DNA of 6,807 bases from an uncultured Bacilli bacterium (GTDB taxonomy: Bacteria > Bacillota_I > Bacilli_A > RF39 > UBA660), in contig CAJUTW010000055.1 in the NCBI GenBank assembly GCA_910589335.1, positions 1-6,807 of the forward strand, written 5' to 3'. Both the position numbers and the translations under genes were made by a program. The notes below the pieces were generated by a model. It ran no database searches. It was not told the DNA's origin and saw only the letters and a list, made by a program, of their open reading frames with translations. Shown one piece after another: positions 1-5,462 of the stretch; the stretch's first letter is position 1; each line of letters starts with the position of its first letter.

Positions 1-19
1 GGAGAAGAATAAATAAAAA

Positions 20-850
20 ATGACTAAATTTCGTAAAATTTATATAGAAATAACAAATAACTGCAATCTCAATTGTAGTTTTTGTAGTGAAGTAAAAAGA
101 CCCAAAAAATTTATGAGTCTAGAAGAATTTGAAGAAATTTTAAAAAAAACAAAAAATTACACTAATTACATATATCTTCATGTAAAAGGAGAACCACTCC
201 TACATCCGAATATAATTGAATTTATAAAAATAGCTAATAAATATAATTTAAAAGTAAATTTAACCACAAATGGAACATTATTTTATAAATTAGCTAAAGA
301 ACTTGGAAATTGTTCTGCTCTAAATAAAATTAACTTTTCCCTACATTCAGAAAATAACATAGATAATTATTTAGAGTCTATTTTCGAAAATATTAAATAT
401 TTATCAAATAAAACAACAGTAATATATCGATTATGGACTTTAAAAAATAATGAATTAGATGCAAATTCCACAAAAATAGTTGATAAAATAAAAAAATATT
501 ATCATCTTTCAACAGAAACAGTGGAAAAAATAAAAAATGAGAAAAATATAAAAATTTCTTCCACAATATATGTGGATAAAGATAATCAATTTGAATGGCC
601 AACAGAATCAAATCACAAATCTTGTGGATATTGTTATGCTCTTAAAACTCATATAGCTATTTTAGTAGATGGAACTATTGTACCATGTTGCTTAGATGCA
701 AATGGAGTAATCGATTTAGGAAATATTTTTCATGCTGATTTGGAAACCATAATAAATAATAAAAAATATCAAACTTTAAAAAAATCATTTCAAGATAGAA
801 AGCCAATTGAAAATTTATGCCAATCTTGTACATTTAAAAAAATAATATAA
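20..850 (+). CDS. Radical SAM/SPASM domain protein, substrate unknown
   Basis: A 276-residue radical SAM enzyme. The N-terminal core has the CX3CX2C cluster motif at C15, C19 and C22, which binds the 4Fe-4S cluster that cleaves S-adenosylmethionine. A GEP motif follows at 57-59 and a TTNGT strand at 82-86. The C-terminal part is a SPASM-type auxiliary cluster domain: C202/C205, the DGTIVPCC segment at 217-224 (C223, C224), a GNIF turn at 234-237 and C267/C270. From memory, the IYIEITN...CNL start, the YIYLHVKGEPLLHP stretch (50-63) and the FEWP segment (191-194) recur in a widespread Firmicutes family of about this length whose substrate I do not know. SPASM enzymes often modify peptides or proteins, but nothing here identifies a target. 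The start is supported by GGAGAAG at 1-7, although its 12-base spacing is long. Any promoter lies outside the window. No Cys of either cluster motif appears to be missing. Confidence 0.85.
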   Translation: MTKFRKIYIEITNNCNLNCSFCSEVKRPKKFMSLEEFEEILKKTKNYTNYIYLHVKGEPLLHPNIIEFIKIANKYNLKVNLTTNGTLFYKLAKELGNCSALNKINFSLHSENNIDNYLESIFENIKYLSNKTTVIYRLWTLKNNELDANSTKIVDKIKKYYHLSTETVEKIKNEKNIKISSTIYVDKDNQFEWPTESNHKSCGYCYALKTHIAILVDGTIVPCCLDANGVIDLGNIFHADLETIINNKKYQTLKKSFQDRKPIENLCQSCTFKKII

Positions 851-866
851 CAAATAATCAAATAAT
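851..866. repeat. Two tandem copies of an 8-base unit
   Basis: The unit CAAATAAT occurs twice in succession (851-858 and 859-866) immediately after the radical SAM stop codon. The second copy also forms the left arm of the inverted repeat at 858-892. In sequence this AT-rich it may be no more than a simple slippage product. Confidence 0.5.
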
Positions 867-892
867 TTAAAGAAAAATAAAATCTTATTTGA
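858..892. repeat. Inverted repeat overlapping the -35 box of the next gene
   Basis: TCAAATAA at 858-865 and TTATTTGA at 885-892 are perfect 8-base complements around a 19-base spacer. The right arm covers the first four bases of the putative -35 hexamer (889-894). It has no T-run after it and is nearly all A/T, so it is a poor terminator. It could be an operator or chance. Confidence 0.35.
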
Positions 893-917
893 ATATAACA
901 ATACTATAGTTTATAAT
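889..917 (+). promoter_or_regulatory. Sigma-A-type promoter for the 105-residue gene
   Basis: The -35 box is TTGAAT at 889-894 (5 of 6 to TTGACA) and the -10 box is a perfect TATAAT at 912-917, with the optimal 17-base spacer. The expected start of transcription is near 924, leaving a leader of about 22 bases that carries AGGAAAG at 932-938, seven bases before the ATG at 946. A perfect 8-base palindrome, ACTATAGT (903-910), sits in the spacer next to the -10 box and could bind a regulator, but nothing else supports that. Confidence 0.75.
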
Positions 918-945
918 ACGAACTGTATGAAAGGAAAGAAAAATT

Positions 946-1263
946 ATGAAAATTAAAAATTTAGTAGTTGCTGATATAGCAAAAATAGTTGATCATTGTC
1001 AAGTTGGACATATGACTATGTCAGAAGTTCATGAAATACCTTGTAGAATCTTAAAAAAAGATATTGGAGGCTATATTGATTTAGAAAATAATGAAAGATA
1101 TTCAAAATCCCAAAATTATGTTAATAAAAGAGTTAAAGAAGAAACTATTATTCCTCTTACTGATTATTATAATATTTTTAAAAAGCCAAAAAAAAATCCT
1201 CATCAAAATAAAGAGCAAGTATATGAAAAAGTAAAAAAATTAAAAACTCAAGGAAAAATTTAA
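946..1263 (+). CDS. Unrecognised 105-residue basic protein
   Basis: I do not recognise this protein. It has no signal peptide and no segment hydrophobic enough to span a membrane, so it is probably cytoplasmic. Residues 1-75 look like a small folded domain: a hydrophobic start (KNLVVADIAKIV), then a His/Cys-containing stretch with H17, C18, H22, H29 and C33, then a GGYIDL turn at 41-46. Residues 79-104 form a Lys-rich tail with a KKPKK run (79-83) and a likely helix. The whole protein is basic, about 21 Lys/Arg against 13 Asp/Glu, which would suit nucleic-acid or ribosome contact; that is inference. The scattered His and Cys could bind metal but do not make a standard zinc-finger pattern. Its start is well supported by AGGAAAG (932-938) with seven-base spacing. 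It has its own promoter upstream and a strong terminator 31 bases after the stop, so it is probably a single-gene unit separate from both neighbours. Confidence 0.75.
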   Translation: MKIKNLVVADIAKIVDHCQVGHMTMSEVHEIPCRILKKDIGGYIDLENNERYSKSQNYVNKRVKEETIIPLTDYYNIFKKPKKNPHQNKEQVYEKVKKLKTQGKI

Positions 1264-1294
1264 AACAATTTATTTATAAAGAATAATTTAGAAA

Positions 1295-1333
1295 AAAAGA
1301 TCTATTAAAATCACTTTTGATAGATCTTTTCTT
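1295..1333 (+). terminator. Strong rho-independent terminator after the 105-residue gene
   Basis: A 16-base-pair stem pairs 1295-1310 (AAAAGATCTATTAAAA) with 1315-1330 (TTTTGATAGATCTTTT) around the four-base loop TCAC. The only imperfection is one U-G wobble (1306 with 1319). The 3' arm ends in TTTT and is followed by CTT. The A-run before the stem (1292-1298) means the minus strand also reads as hairpin plus T-run, so it may work in both directions. It separates the upstream gene from the uvrA operon. Confidence 0.88.
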
Positions 1334-1367
1334 ATGCATAAATATAAAAAAAAATCTAAAACTATTA

Positions 1368-1396
1368 AAGACAAAATATATAAGAAGTGTTATAAT
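1368..1396 (+). promoter_or_regulatory. Extended -10 promoter for the uvrA operon
   Basis: A perfect TATAAT at 1391-1396 is preceded by TGT (1388-1390), giving the extended -10 form. AAGACA at 1368-1373 is a partial -35 box (4 of 6) at exactly 17 bases. Transcription should begin near 1403, only about 12 bases before the uvrA ATG. This is the only promoter-like sequence I see for the whole uvrA-whiA run. Confidence 0.72.
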
Positions 1397-1403
1397 ATGG
1401 GAC

Positions 1404-1409
1404 AGGTGA
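1404..1409 (+). promoter_or_regulatory. Ribosome binding site that sets the uvrA start
   Basis: AGGTGA lies five bases before the ATG at 1415. It decides against the upstream in-frame ATG codons at 1334 and 1397: neither has a comparable site, and both lie before the predicted transcription start near 1403. The same AGGTGA core precedes the next gene in the operon (4229-4234). Confidence 0.75.
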
Positions 1410-1414
1410 TTTAT

Positions 1415-4228
1415 ATGGATAAAATAATAGTAAAAGGTGCACGAGAAAATAATTTGAAAAACGTGAGTATTGAACTACCAAAAAATAAAATGATCGTTAT
1501 GACAGGCCTATCAGGAAGTGGAAAGTCTTCATTGGCATTTGATACAATATATGCAGAGGGTCAAAGAAGATATGTAGAAAGTCTTTCTGCTTATGCTAGA
1601 CAATTTTTAGGTGGTTCAGAAAAACCAGATGTTGACAGTATAGAAGGTTTATCTCCAGCAATAAGTATTGATCAAAAAACAACCAATAATAATCCACGTT
1701 CTACCGTTGGAACAGTAACAGAAATTTATGATTATTTAAGATTAGCTTTTTCAAGAGCAGGAATTCCATATTGTCCTAATCACAATATTCCAATTTCTAG
1801 TCAAAGTGTCGAAGAAATGACTAATAAAATATTAGAGTATCCTTTAGGAACAAAAATGGTTATAATGTCTCCAGTAGTTCATGGTGAAAAAGGAGAACAT
1901 AAAGATATTTTAGAAAGTCTTAGAAAACAAGGATATATAAGAGTACGTGTTAATGGTGAAATGTATGATTTAAGTGAAGAAATTAATTTAGAAAAAAATA
2001 AAAAAGATCAAATAGATGTTATTATTGATAGATTAGTTTTAAAAGAAGATTCAAGAAGTAGATTATTTGAAGCCTTAGAAGCAGCTACAAGATTATCATC
2101 AGGTAAAGTTGTTATAGAAATAATGGGTGAAAATAAAAAAGAAATAGTTATGTCAGAATCTTTTGCTTGTCCGTACTGTGAATTCTCTCTTCCAGAATTA
2201 GAACCAAGATTATTTAGCTTTAATGCTCCATATGGAGCATGTCCAGAATGTAAAGGATTAGGTATGAATTTACAAATAGATGAAGATTTATTAATTCCAA
2301 ACAAAGAATTATCCATTTCTCTAGGTTGTATAAAAACTTTAACAGATGATCCAGAAGGACTTGATTATAAAAAACTAGAATGTGTTTGTAAACATTATAA
2401 AATAAACATGGACAAAGCTTGGAATAAGTTAAAAAAAGAACATCAAAAAATAATTCTATTTGGGTCTGATGAAATTATTAATTTTAAATATAAATCAAAA
2501 AGTGGAAATAGTTATAATAACAAAGATTATTATGAAGGAATAATTAATAACTTAGAAAGAAGATATATTGAAACAAGTTCAGCTTGGGTAAGAGAATGGC
2601 TTGAAAGATATATGGTTGAGCATACATGTGATGTTTGTCATGGTGCAAGATTAACAGAAAGCGTTTTATCTGTAAAATTAGGAAATAAAAATATTCATGA
2701 AGTGACAGAGATGAGTATCAAAAACTTAATCCCATTTTTTAGAAATTTAAAATTGTCAGCTGAAAAAAAAGAAATTGCTAAATTAGTTTTAAAAGAAATA
2801 GATGACCGTTTATCTTTTTTACAAAATGTAGGATTAGAATATCTAACATTAAGTAGAAGTGCTGGAACATTATCAGGAGGAGAAGCTCAACGTATTCGTC
2901 TCGCAACACAAATAGGCTCTCATTTAACAGGTGTTTTATATGTCTTGGACGAACCTAGTATCGGACTTCATCAAAGAGATAATGAAAAATTAATTAAATC
3001 TATGTTAGAGATGCGTGATTTAGGAAATACTCTTTTAGTTGTAGAGCATGATACTGATACAATGTTAGCTTGTGATTATTTAGTAGATATAGGACCAGGA
3101 GCTGGAGATGCTGGAGGACAAGTCATGGCAGAAGGTACTCCACAAGAAGTAATAAATAACGAAAGAAGCTTAACAGGACAATATTTAAGTGGTAAAAAAA
3201 GTATCGAAATTCCTAAAAAACGAAGAAAAGGTATAAAAAAATATTTAAAGATAAAAGGAGCAACAGAAAATAATTTAAAAAATATTGATGTAGATATTCC
3301 CCTTGGAACACTAACATGTATAACAGGAGTTTCAGGAAGTGGAAAAAGTTCTTTAATAAACCAAATTTTAGTTAAGAAAATTTCACAAGAGTTATATAAA
3401 ACAAAAGATAGACCAGGTAAACATAAAAAATTATTAGGTATAGAAAATCTTGATAAAATTGTTGCAATTTCTCAAAATCCAATCGGAAGAACACCACGTT
3501 CTAACCCAGCTACATATACAGGTGTATTTGATGATATTAGAACACTTTTTACTACTACTAAAGAAGCAAAAATTGCAGGTTTTGAAAAAAACAGATTCTC
3601 TTTTAATGTTAAAGGAGGAAGATGCGAAGCTTGTCGTGGAGATGGAGTTAAAAAAATAGAGATGCATTTTTTACCTGATGTATATGTTCCTTGTGAAGTA
3701 TGTCATGGTACTCGTTATAATAGAGAAACTTTAAATATTGAATATAAAGGAAAAAATATTGCTGAAGTATTAGAAATGCGCGTTCAAGAAGCATTAGAGT
3801 TTTTTGAAAATGTTCCAAAAATAAAACATAAATTACAAGTTCTTGAAGATGTAGGTTTAGGGTACATTAAATTAGGACAAAGTGCTCCTACTTTATCAGG
3901 AGGAGAAGCCGAAAGAGTAAAATTAGCTAAAGAATTACAACGTAAAGCTACAGGTAAATCTTTATTTGTTTTAGATGAACCAACAACAGGATTACATATT
4001 CACGATATTAAAAACTTACTTGCAATTTTACAAAAAATAGTAGATAATAAAGATACCGTAGTAGTGATTGAACATAATCTTGATGTAATAAAAGTTGCTG
4101 ATTATATCATTGACTTAGGACCAGAAGGTGGAGATGGTGGAGGAACTATTGTTGCAACAGGAACACCTGAAGAAGTAGCAAAAGTTAAGGAATCATACAC
4201 AGGTCAATTTTTAAATAAAATGCTCTAG
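1415..4228 (+). CDS. uvrA: Excinuclease ABC subunit A (UvrA)
   Basis: UvrA is the ATP-dependent damage sensor of nucleotide excision repair; as a dimer it scans DNA, recruits UvrB and loads it at lesions. At 937 residues it is full length. It has two ABC ATPase halves. The first has Walker A GLSGSGKS (31-38), Q-loop Q87, signature LSGGE (486-490), Walker B with D512-E513 and H-loop H545. The second has GVSGSGKS (638-645), Q687, LSGGE (827-831), D854-E855 and H887. The UvrB-binding insertion should fall around 130-245. Zinc ligands are visible as C252/C255 with C276/C279, and as C737/C740 with C760/C763. C120, H123, C405 and C408 match the third module described for Bacillus-type UvrA. The reading frame is open back to 1334, but AGGTGA and the promoter favour 1415, and the protein from there begins with the usual family start (MDKIIVKGAREN-NLKN). 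uvrB is not adjacent. Confidence 0.97.
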   Translation: MDKIIVKGARENNLKNVSIELPKNKMIVMTGLSGSGKSSLAFDTIYAEGQRRYVESLSAYARQFLGGSEKPDVDSIEGLSPAISIDQKTTNNNPRSTVGTVTEIYDYLRLAFSRAGIPYCPNHNIPISSQSVEEMTNKILEYPLGTKMVIMSPVVHGEKGEHKDILESLRKQGYIRVRVNGEMYDLSEEINLEKNKKDQIDVIIDRLVLKEDSRSRLFEALEAATRLSSGKVVIEIMGENKKEIVMSESFACPYCEFSLPELEPRLFSFNAPYGACPECKGLGMNLQIDEDLLIPNKELSISLGCIKTLTDDPEGLDYKKLECVCKHYKINMDKAWNKLKKEHQKIILFGSDEIINFKYKSKSGNSYNNKDYYEGIINNLERRYIETSSAWVREWLERYMVEHTCDVCHGARLTESVLSVKLGNKNIHEVTEMSIKNLIPFFRNLKLSAEKKEIAKLVLKEIDDRLSFLQNVGLEYLTLSRSAGTLSGGEAQRIRLATQIGSHLTGVLYVLDEPSIGLHQRDNEKLIKSMLEMRDLGNTLLVVEHDTDTMLACDYLVDIGPGAGDAGGQVMAEGTPQEVINNERSLTGQYLSGKKSIEIPKKRRKGIKKYLKIKGATENNLKNIDVDIPLGTLTCITGVSGSGKSSLINQILVKKISQELYKTKDRPGKHKKLLGIENLDKIVAISQNPIGRTPRSNPATYTGVFDDIRTLFTTTKEAKIAGFEKNRFSFNVKGGRCEACRGDGVKKIEMHFLPDVYVPCEVCHGTRYNRETLNIEYKGKNIAEVLEMRVQEALEFFENVPKIKHKLQVLEDVGLGYIKLGQSAPTLSGGEAERVKLAKELQRKATGKSLFVLDEPTTGLHIHDIKNLLAILQKIVDNKDTVVVIEHNLDVIKVADYIIDLGPEGGDGGGTIVATGTPEEVAKVKESYTGQFLNKML

Positions 4229-4234
4229 AGGTGA
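4229..4234 (+). promoter_or_regulatory. Ribosome binding site setting the start of the YvlD-like gene
   Basis: AGGTGA begins directly after the uvrA TAG stop (4226-4228) and lies four bases before the ATG at 4239. A TTG at 4236 is in frame but only one base away from this site, too close to be used. The adjacency to the stop codon suggests the gene is translated by ribosomes finishing uvrA. Confidence 0.65.
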
Positions 4235-4238
4235 GTTG

Positions 4239-4664
4239 ATGCATTTATCTAATAAAGATACAAAAAAAATAAGAGCAATTAAATTTATAGACTGGTTATT
4301 ATATATGGTAGGTTATACATTAGTATTTATATTTGTAACCAGTTTTTTTAAATCTATTTATATAGATATACATAATACAATAATATGGTCTATAATAATC
4401 GTTTTAGTTACTTACATTTTGAATAAAACAATAAAGCCCATTTTAGTTACTTTAACTATTCCAATAACAGGAATTACTTTAGGGCTTTTTTATCCGTGTA
4501 TAAATGTTTTTATTTTAAAACTAACAGATTGGATATTAGGGAGTCATTTTGAGGTTAAAAATTTATATATTGCTTTATTTGTAGCGATTTTTATATCTAT
4601 AACTAATTTTATTATGGAAAGAATAATTGAAAAAATAATTATTAAGGTAAAAAGTCATGGATAA
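4239..4664 (+). CDS. YvlD-like membrane protein (phage holin superfamily IV family)
   Basis: A 141-residue integral membrane protein with about four hydrophobic segments, roughly at 17-38, 47-62, 76-97 and 108-127, and short charged ends. The central TLTIPITGITLGLFYPCINVF stretch (71-91) followed by another helix resembles the IPFNILTLGLF-type signature of YvlD and relatives, the family often labelled phage holin 4. Despite that name, chromosomal members are not thought to be lysis proteins, and their role is not established. In B. subtilis yvlD lies between uvrA and hprK-lgt, so its place between uvrA and lgt supports the assignment. It starts ten bases after uvrA and overlaps lgt by eight bases, pointing to translational coupling on both sides. 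The coding sequence contains two T-tailed foldbacks (4289-4349 and 4433-4491). No phage genes are nearby. Family membership is fairly sure; function is unknown. Confidence 0.75.
   Translation: MHLSNKDTKKIRAIKFIDWLLYMVGYTLVFIFVTSFFKSIYIDIHNTIIWSIIIVLVTYILNKTIKPILVTLTIPITGITLGLFYPCINVFILKLTDWILGSHFEVKNLYIALFVAIFISITNFIMERIIEKIIIKVKSHG
4289..4349 (+). other. Terminator-like foldback inside the YvlD-like gene, first
   Basis: ACTGGTTA at 4291-4298 pairs perfectly with TAACCAGT at 4336-4343, and AG at 4289-4290 can extend the stem by a G-U and an A-U pair into the T-run. Seven Ts (4343-4349) follow the 3' arm. Inside the loop, ATATA (4301-4305) pairs with TATAT (4328-4332) and ATAC (4315-4318) with GTAT (4323-4326), so most of the loop can fold. 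It begins about 50 bases into the gene. It is a candidate intragenic terminator or attenuator, but the coding sequence alone may explain it. Confidence 0.3.
4433..4491 (+). other. Terminator-like foldback inside the YvlD-like gene, second
   Basis: AAAGCCC at 4433-4439 pairs perfectly with GGGCTTT at 4482-4488, and the 3' arm runs into six Ts (4486-4491). Within the enclosed 42 bases, AGTTA/TAACT (4445-4449 with 4453-4457) and ATTCC/GGAAT (4458-4462 with 4470-4474) form two adjacent hairpins, so the element can be drawn as a three-way junction. The outer stem uses CCC and GGG codons, which are uncommon in this AT-rich window. Repetitive Thr/Leu/Ile coding could still produce it by chance. Confidence 0.28.
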
Positions 4665-5445
4665 TATAATTTTCGATTTAGGTTTTATTCAAATTAAATG
4701 GTATTCTTTATTTATTCTATTAGCGATGTTAACAGCAAGTTTTTTGATATATAAGGAAGCAAAGAAAAAGCATATAAATGAAGAAATATTAATAAATTTA
4801 ATATTTTATGGAATTATTATTGGAATTATAGGAGCAAGACTTTATTATGTTGTTTTTAATTTTAATTATTACATTAATAATTTATTAGAAATTTTTATGA
4901 TGTGGAAAGGTGGATTAGCTATACATGGTGGTATTATAGCTGCTCTTATTTTTTTAATAATTTATTGTAAAAAAAATAAAATAAATATTATGCTACTTTT
5001 AGATATTATCGTAATAGGTTTAATAATAGCTCAAGCAATAGGACGATGGGGTAACTTTTTTAATCAAGAAGCATTTGGAAGAATCACTTCTTTTGAAAAT
5101 TTACAAAAATTAAAATTGCCAAATTTTATTATAAATGGTATGTTTATAAATGGCTATTATCGTGAACCGACTTTTCTTTTAGAATCTTTTTTTTCAACTA
5201 TAGGTTTTATTATTTTAATAGTTTTAAGAAAAATCAAAAAGTTAAAAGTTGGACAATTATCATCATTTTATTTAATATGGTATGGTATTATACGATTTAT
5301 AATAGAATCTTTAAGAAGTGATTCATTGATGTTGTTTAATTTTAAAGTAGCACAACTAGTATCATTACTCTTTATTTTTGCTGGTATCTTTATATTAATA
5401 ATTAGCACAAAAAAGAATAAAATTTATCAAAAAGAAACATTTTAA
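4657..5445 (+). CDS. lgt: Prolipoprotein diacylglyceryl transferase
   Basis: Lgt is the integral membrane enzyme that moves the diacylglyceryl group of phosphatidylglycerol onto the lipobox cysteine of prolipoproteins, the first step of lipoprotein maturation. At 262 residues it is of normal length, with about seven hydrophobic segments. The Lgt signature GRWGNFFNQEAFG is at 129-141 (R130, N133, N136, E138). The essential His of the HGG motif is H90. The C-terminal RFIIESLRSD segment (213-222) supplies R213, E217 and R220, matching the catalytic Arg/Glu/Arg region of E. coli Lgt. The usual HPTxLYES motif reads REPTFLLES (169-177), so its His is replaced by Arg-Glu. The ATG overlaps the upstream gene's end by eight bases and is preceded by AAGGT (4644-4648) at eight-base spacing. 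In many Bacilli hprK sits directly before lgt; here it is absent. Confidence 0.96.
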   Translation: MDNIIFDLGFIQIKWYSLFILLAMLTASFLIYKEAKKKHINEEILINLIFYGIIIGIIGARLYYVVFNFNYYINNLLEIFMMWKGGLAIHGGIIAALIFLIIYCKKNKINIMLLLDIIVIGLIIAQAIGRWGNFFNQEAFGRITSFENLQKLKLPNFIINGMFINGYYREPTFLLESFFSTIGFIILIVLRKIKKLKVGQLSSFYLIWYGIIRFIIESLRSDSLMLFNFKVAQLVSLLFIFAGIFILIISTKKNKIYQKETF

Positions 5446-5462
5446 TTTAGGAGGTAGTACTT

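Noticed and set aside
393..611. Minus-strand open frame of 72 codons inside the radical SAM gene
   Set aside because: It lies wholly within a well-supported gene, lacks a ribosome binding site, and its Leu/Phe/Ile-rich translation is the complement of an A-rich coding strand.
927..956. Nine-codon upstream ORF overlapping the start of the 105-residue gene
   Set aside because: It has no ribosome binding site, would begin only a few bases from the predicted transcript start, and its Lys-rich content is just the Shine-Dalgarno region read as codons.
1334..1414. 27-residue N-terminal extension of UvrA
   Set aside because: It begins one base after the terminator, precedes the predicted transcription start, is a Lys-rich run unlike UvrA, and the well-placed AGGTGA belongs to the ATG at 1415.
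2223..2240. Perfect 18-base palindrome in uvrA
   Set aside because: It encodes the conserved A-P-Y-G-A of the UvrA zinc region. The codons GCT CCA TAT GGA GCA are naturally self-complementary, so the protein explains the symmetry.
2008..2316. Minus-strand open frame of 102 codons inside uvrA
   Set aside because: It is antisense to conserved UvrA sequence including the zinc-ligand region, with no start signal or recognisable motif.
3434..3667. Overlapping open frames on both strands (69 and 77 codons) inside the second ATPase half of uvrA
   Set aside because: Both overlap the conserved insertion before the C737 zinc site and show no protein-like features or ribosome binding sites.
4239..4664. 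Prophage holin or lysis gene
   Set aside because: The family name includes holin, but there are no phage genes nearby and the gene lies in its usual chromosomal place between uvrA and lgt.
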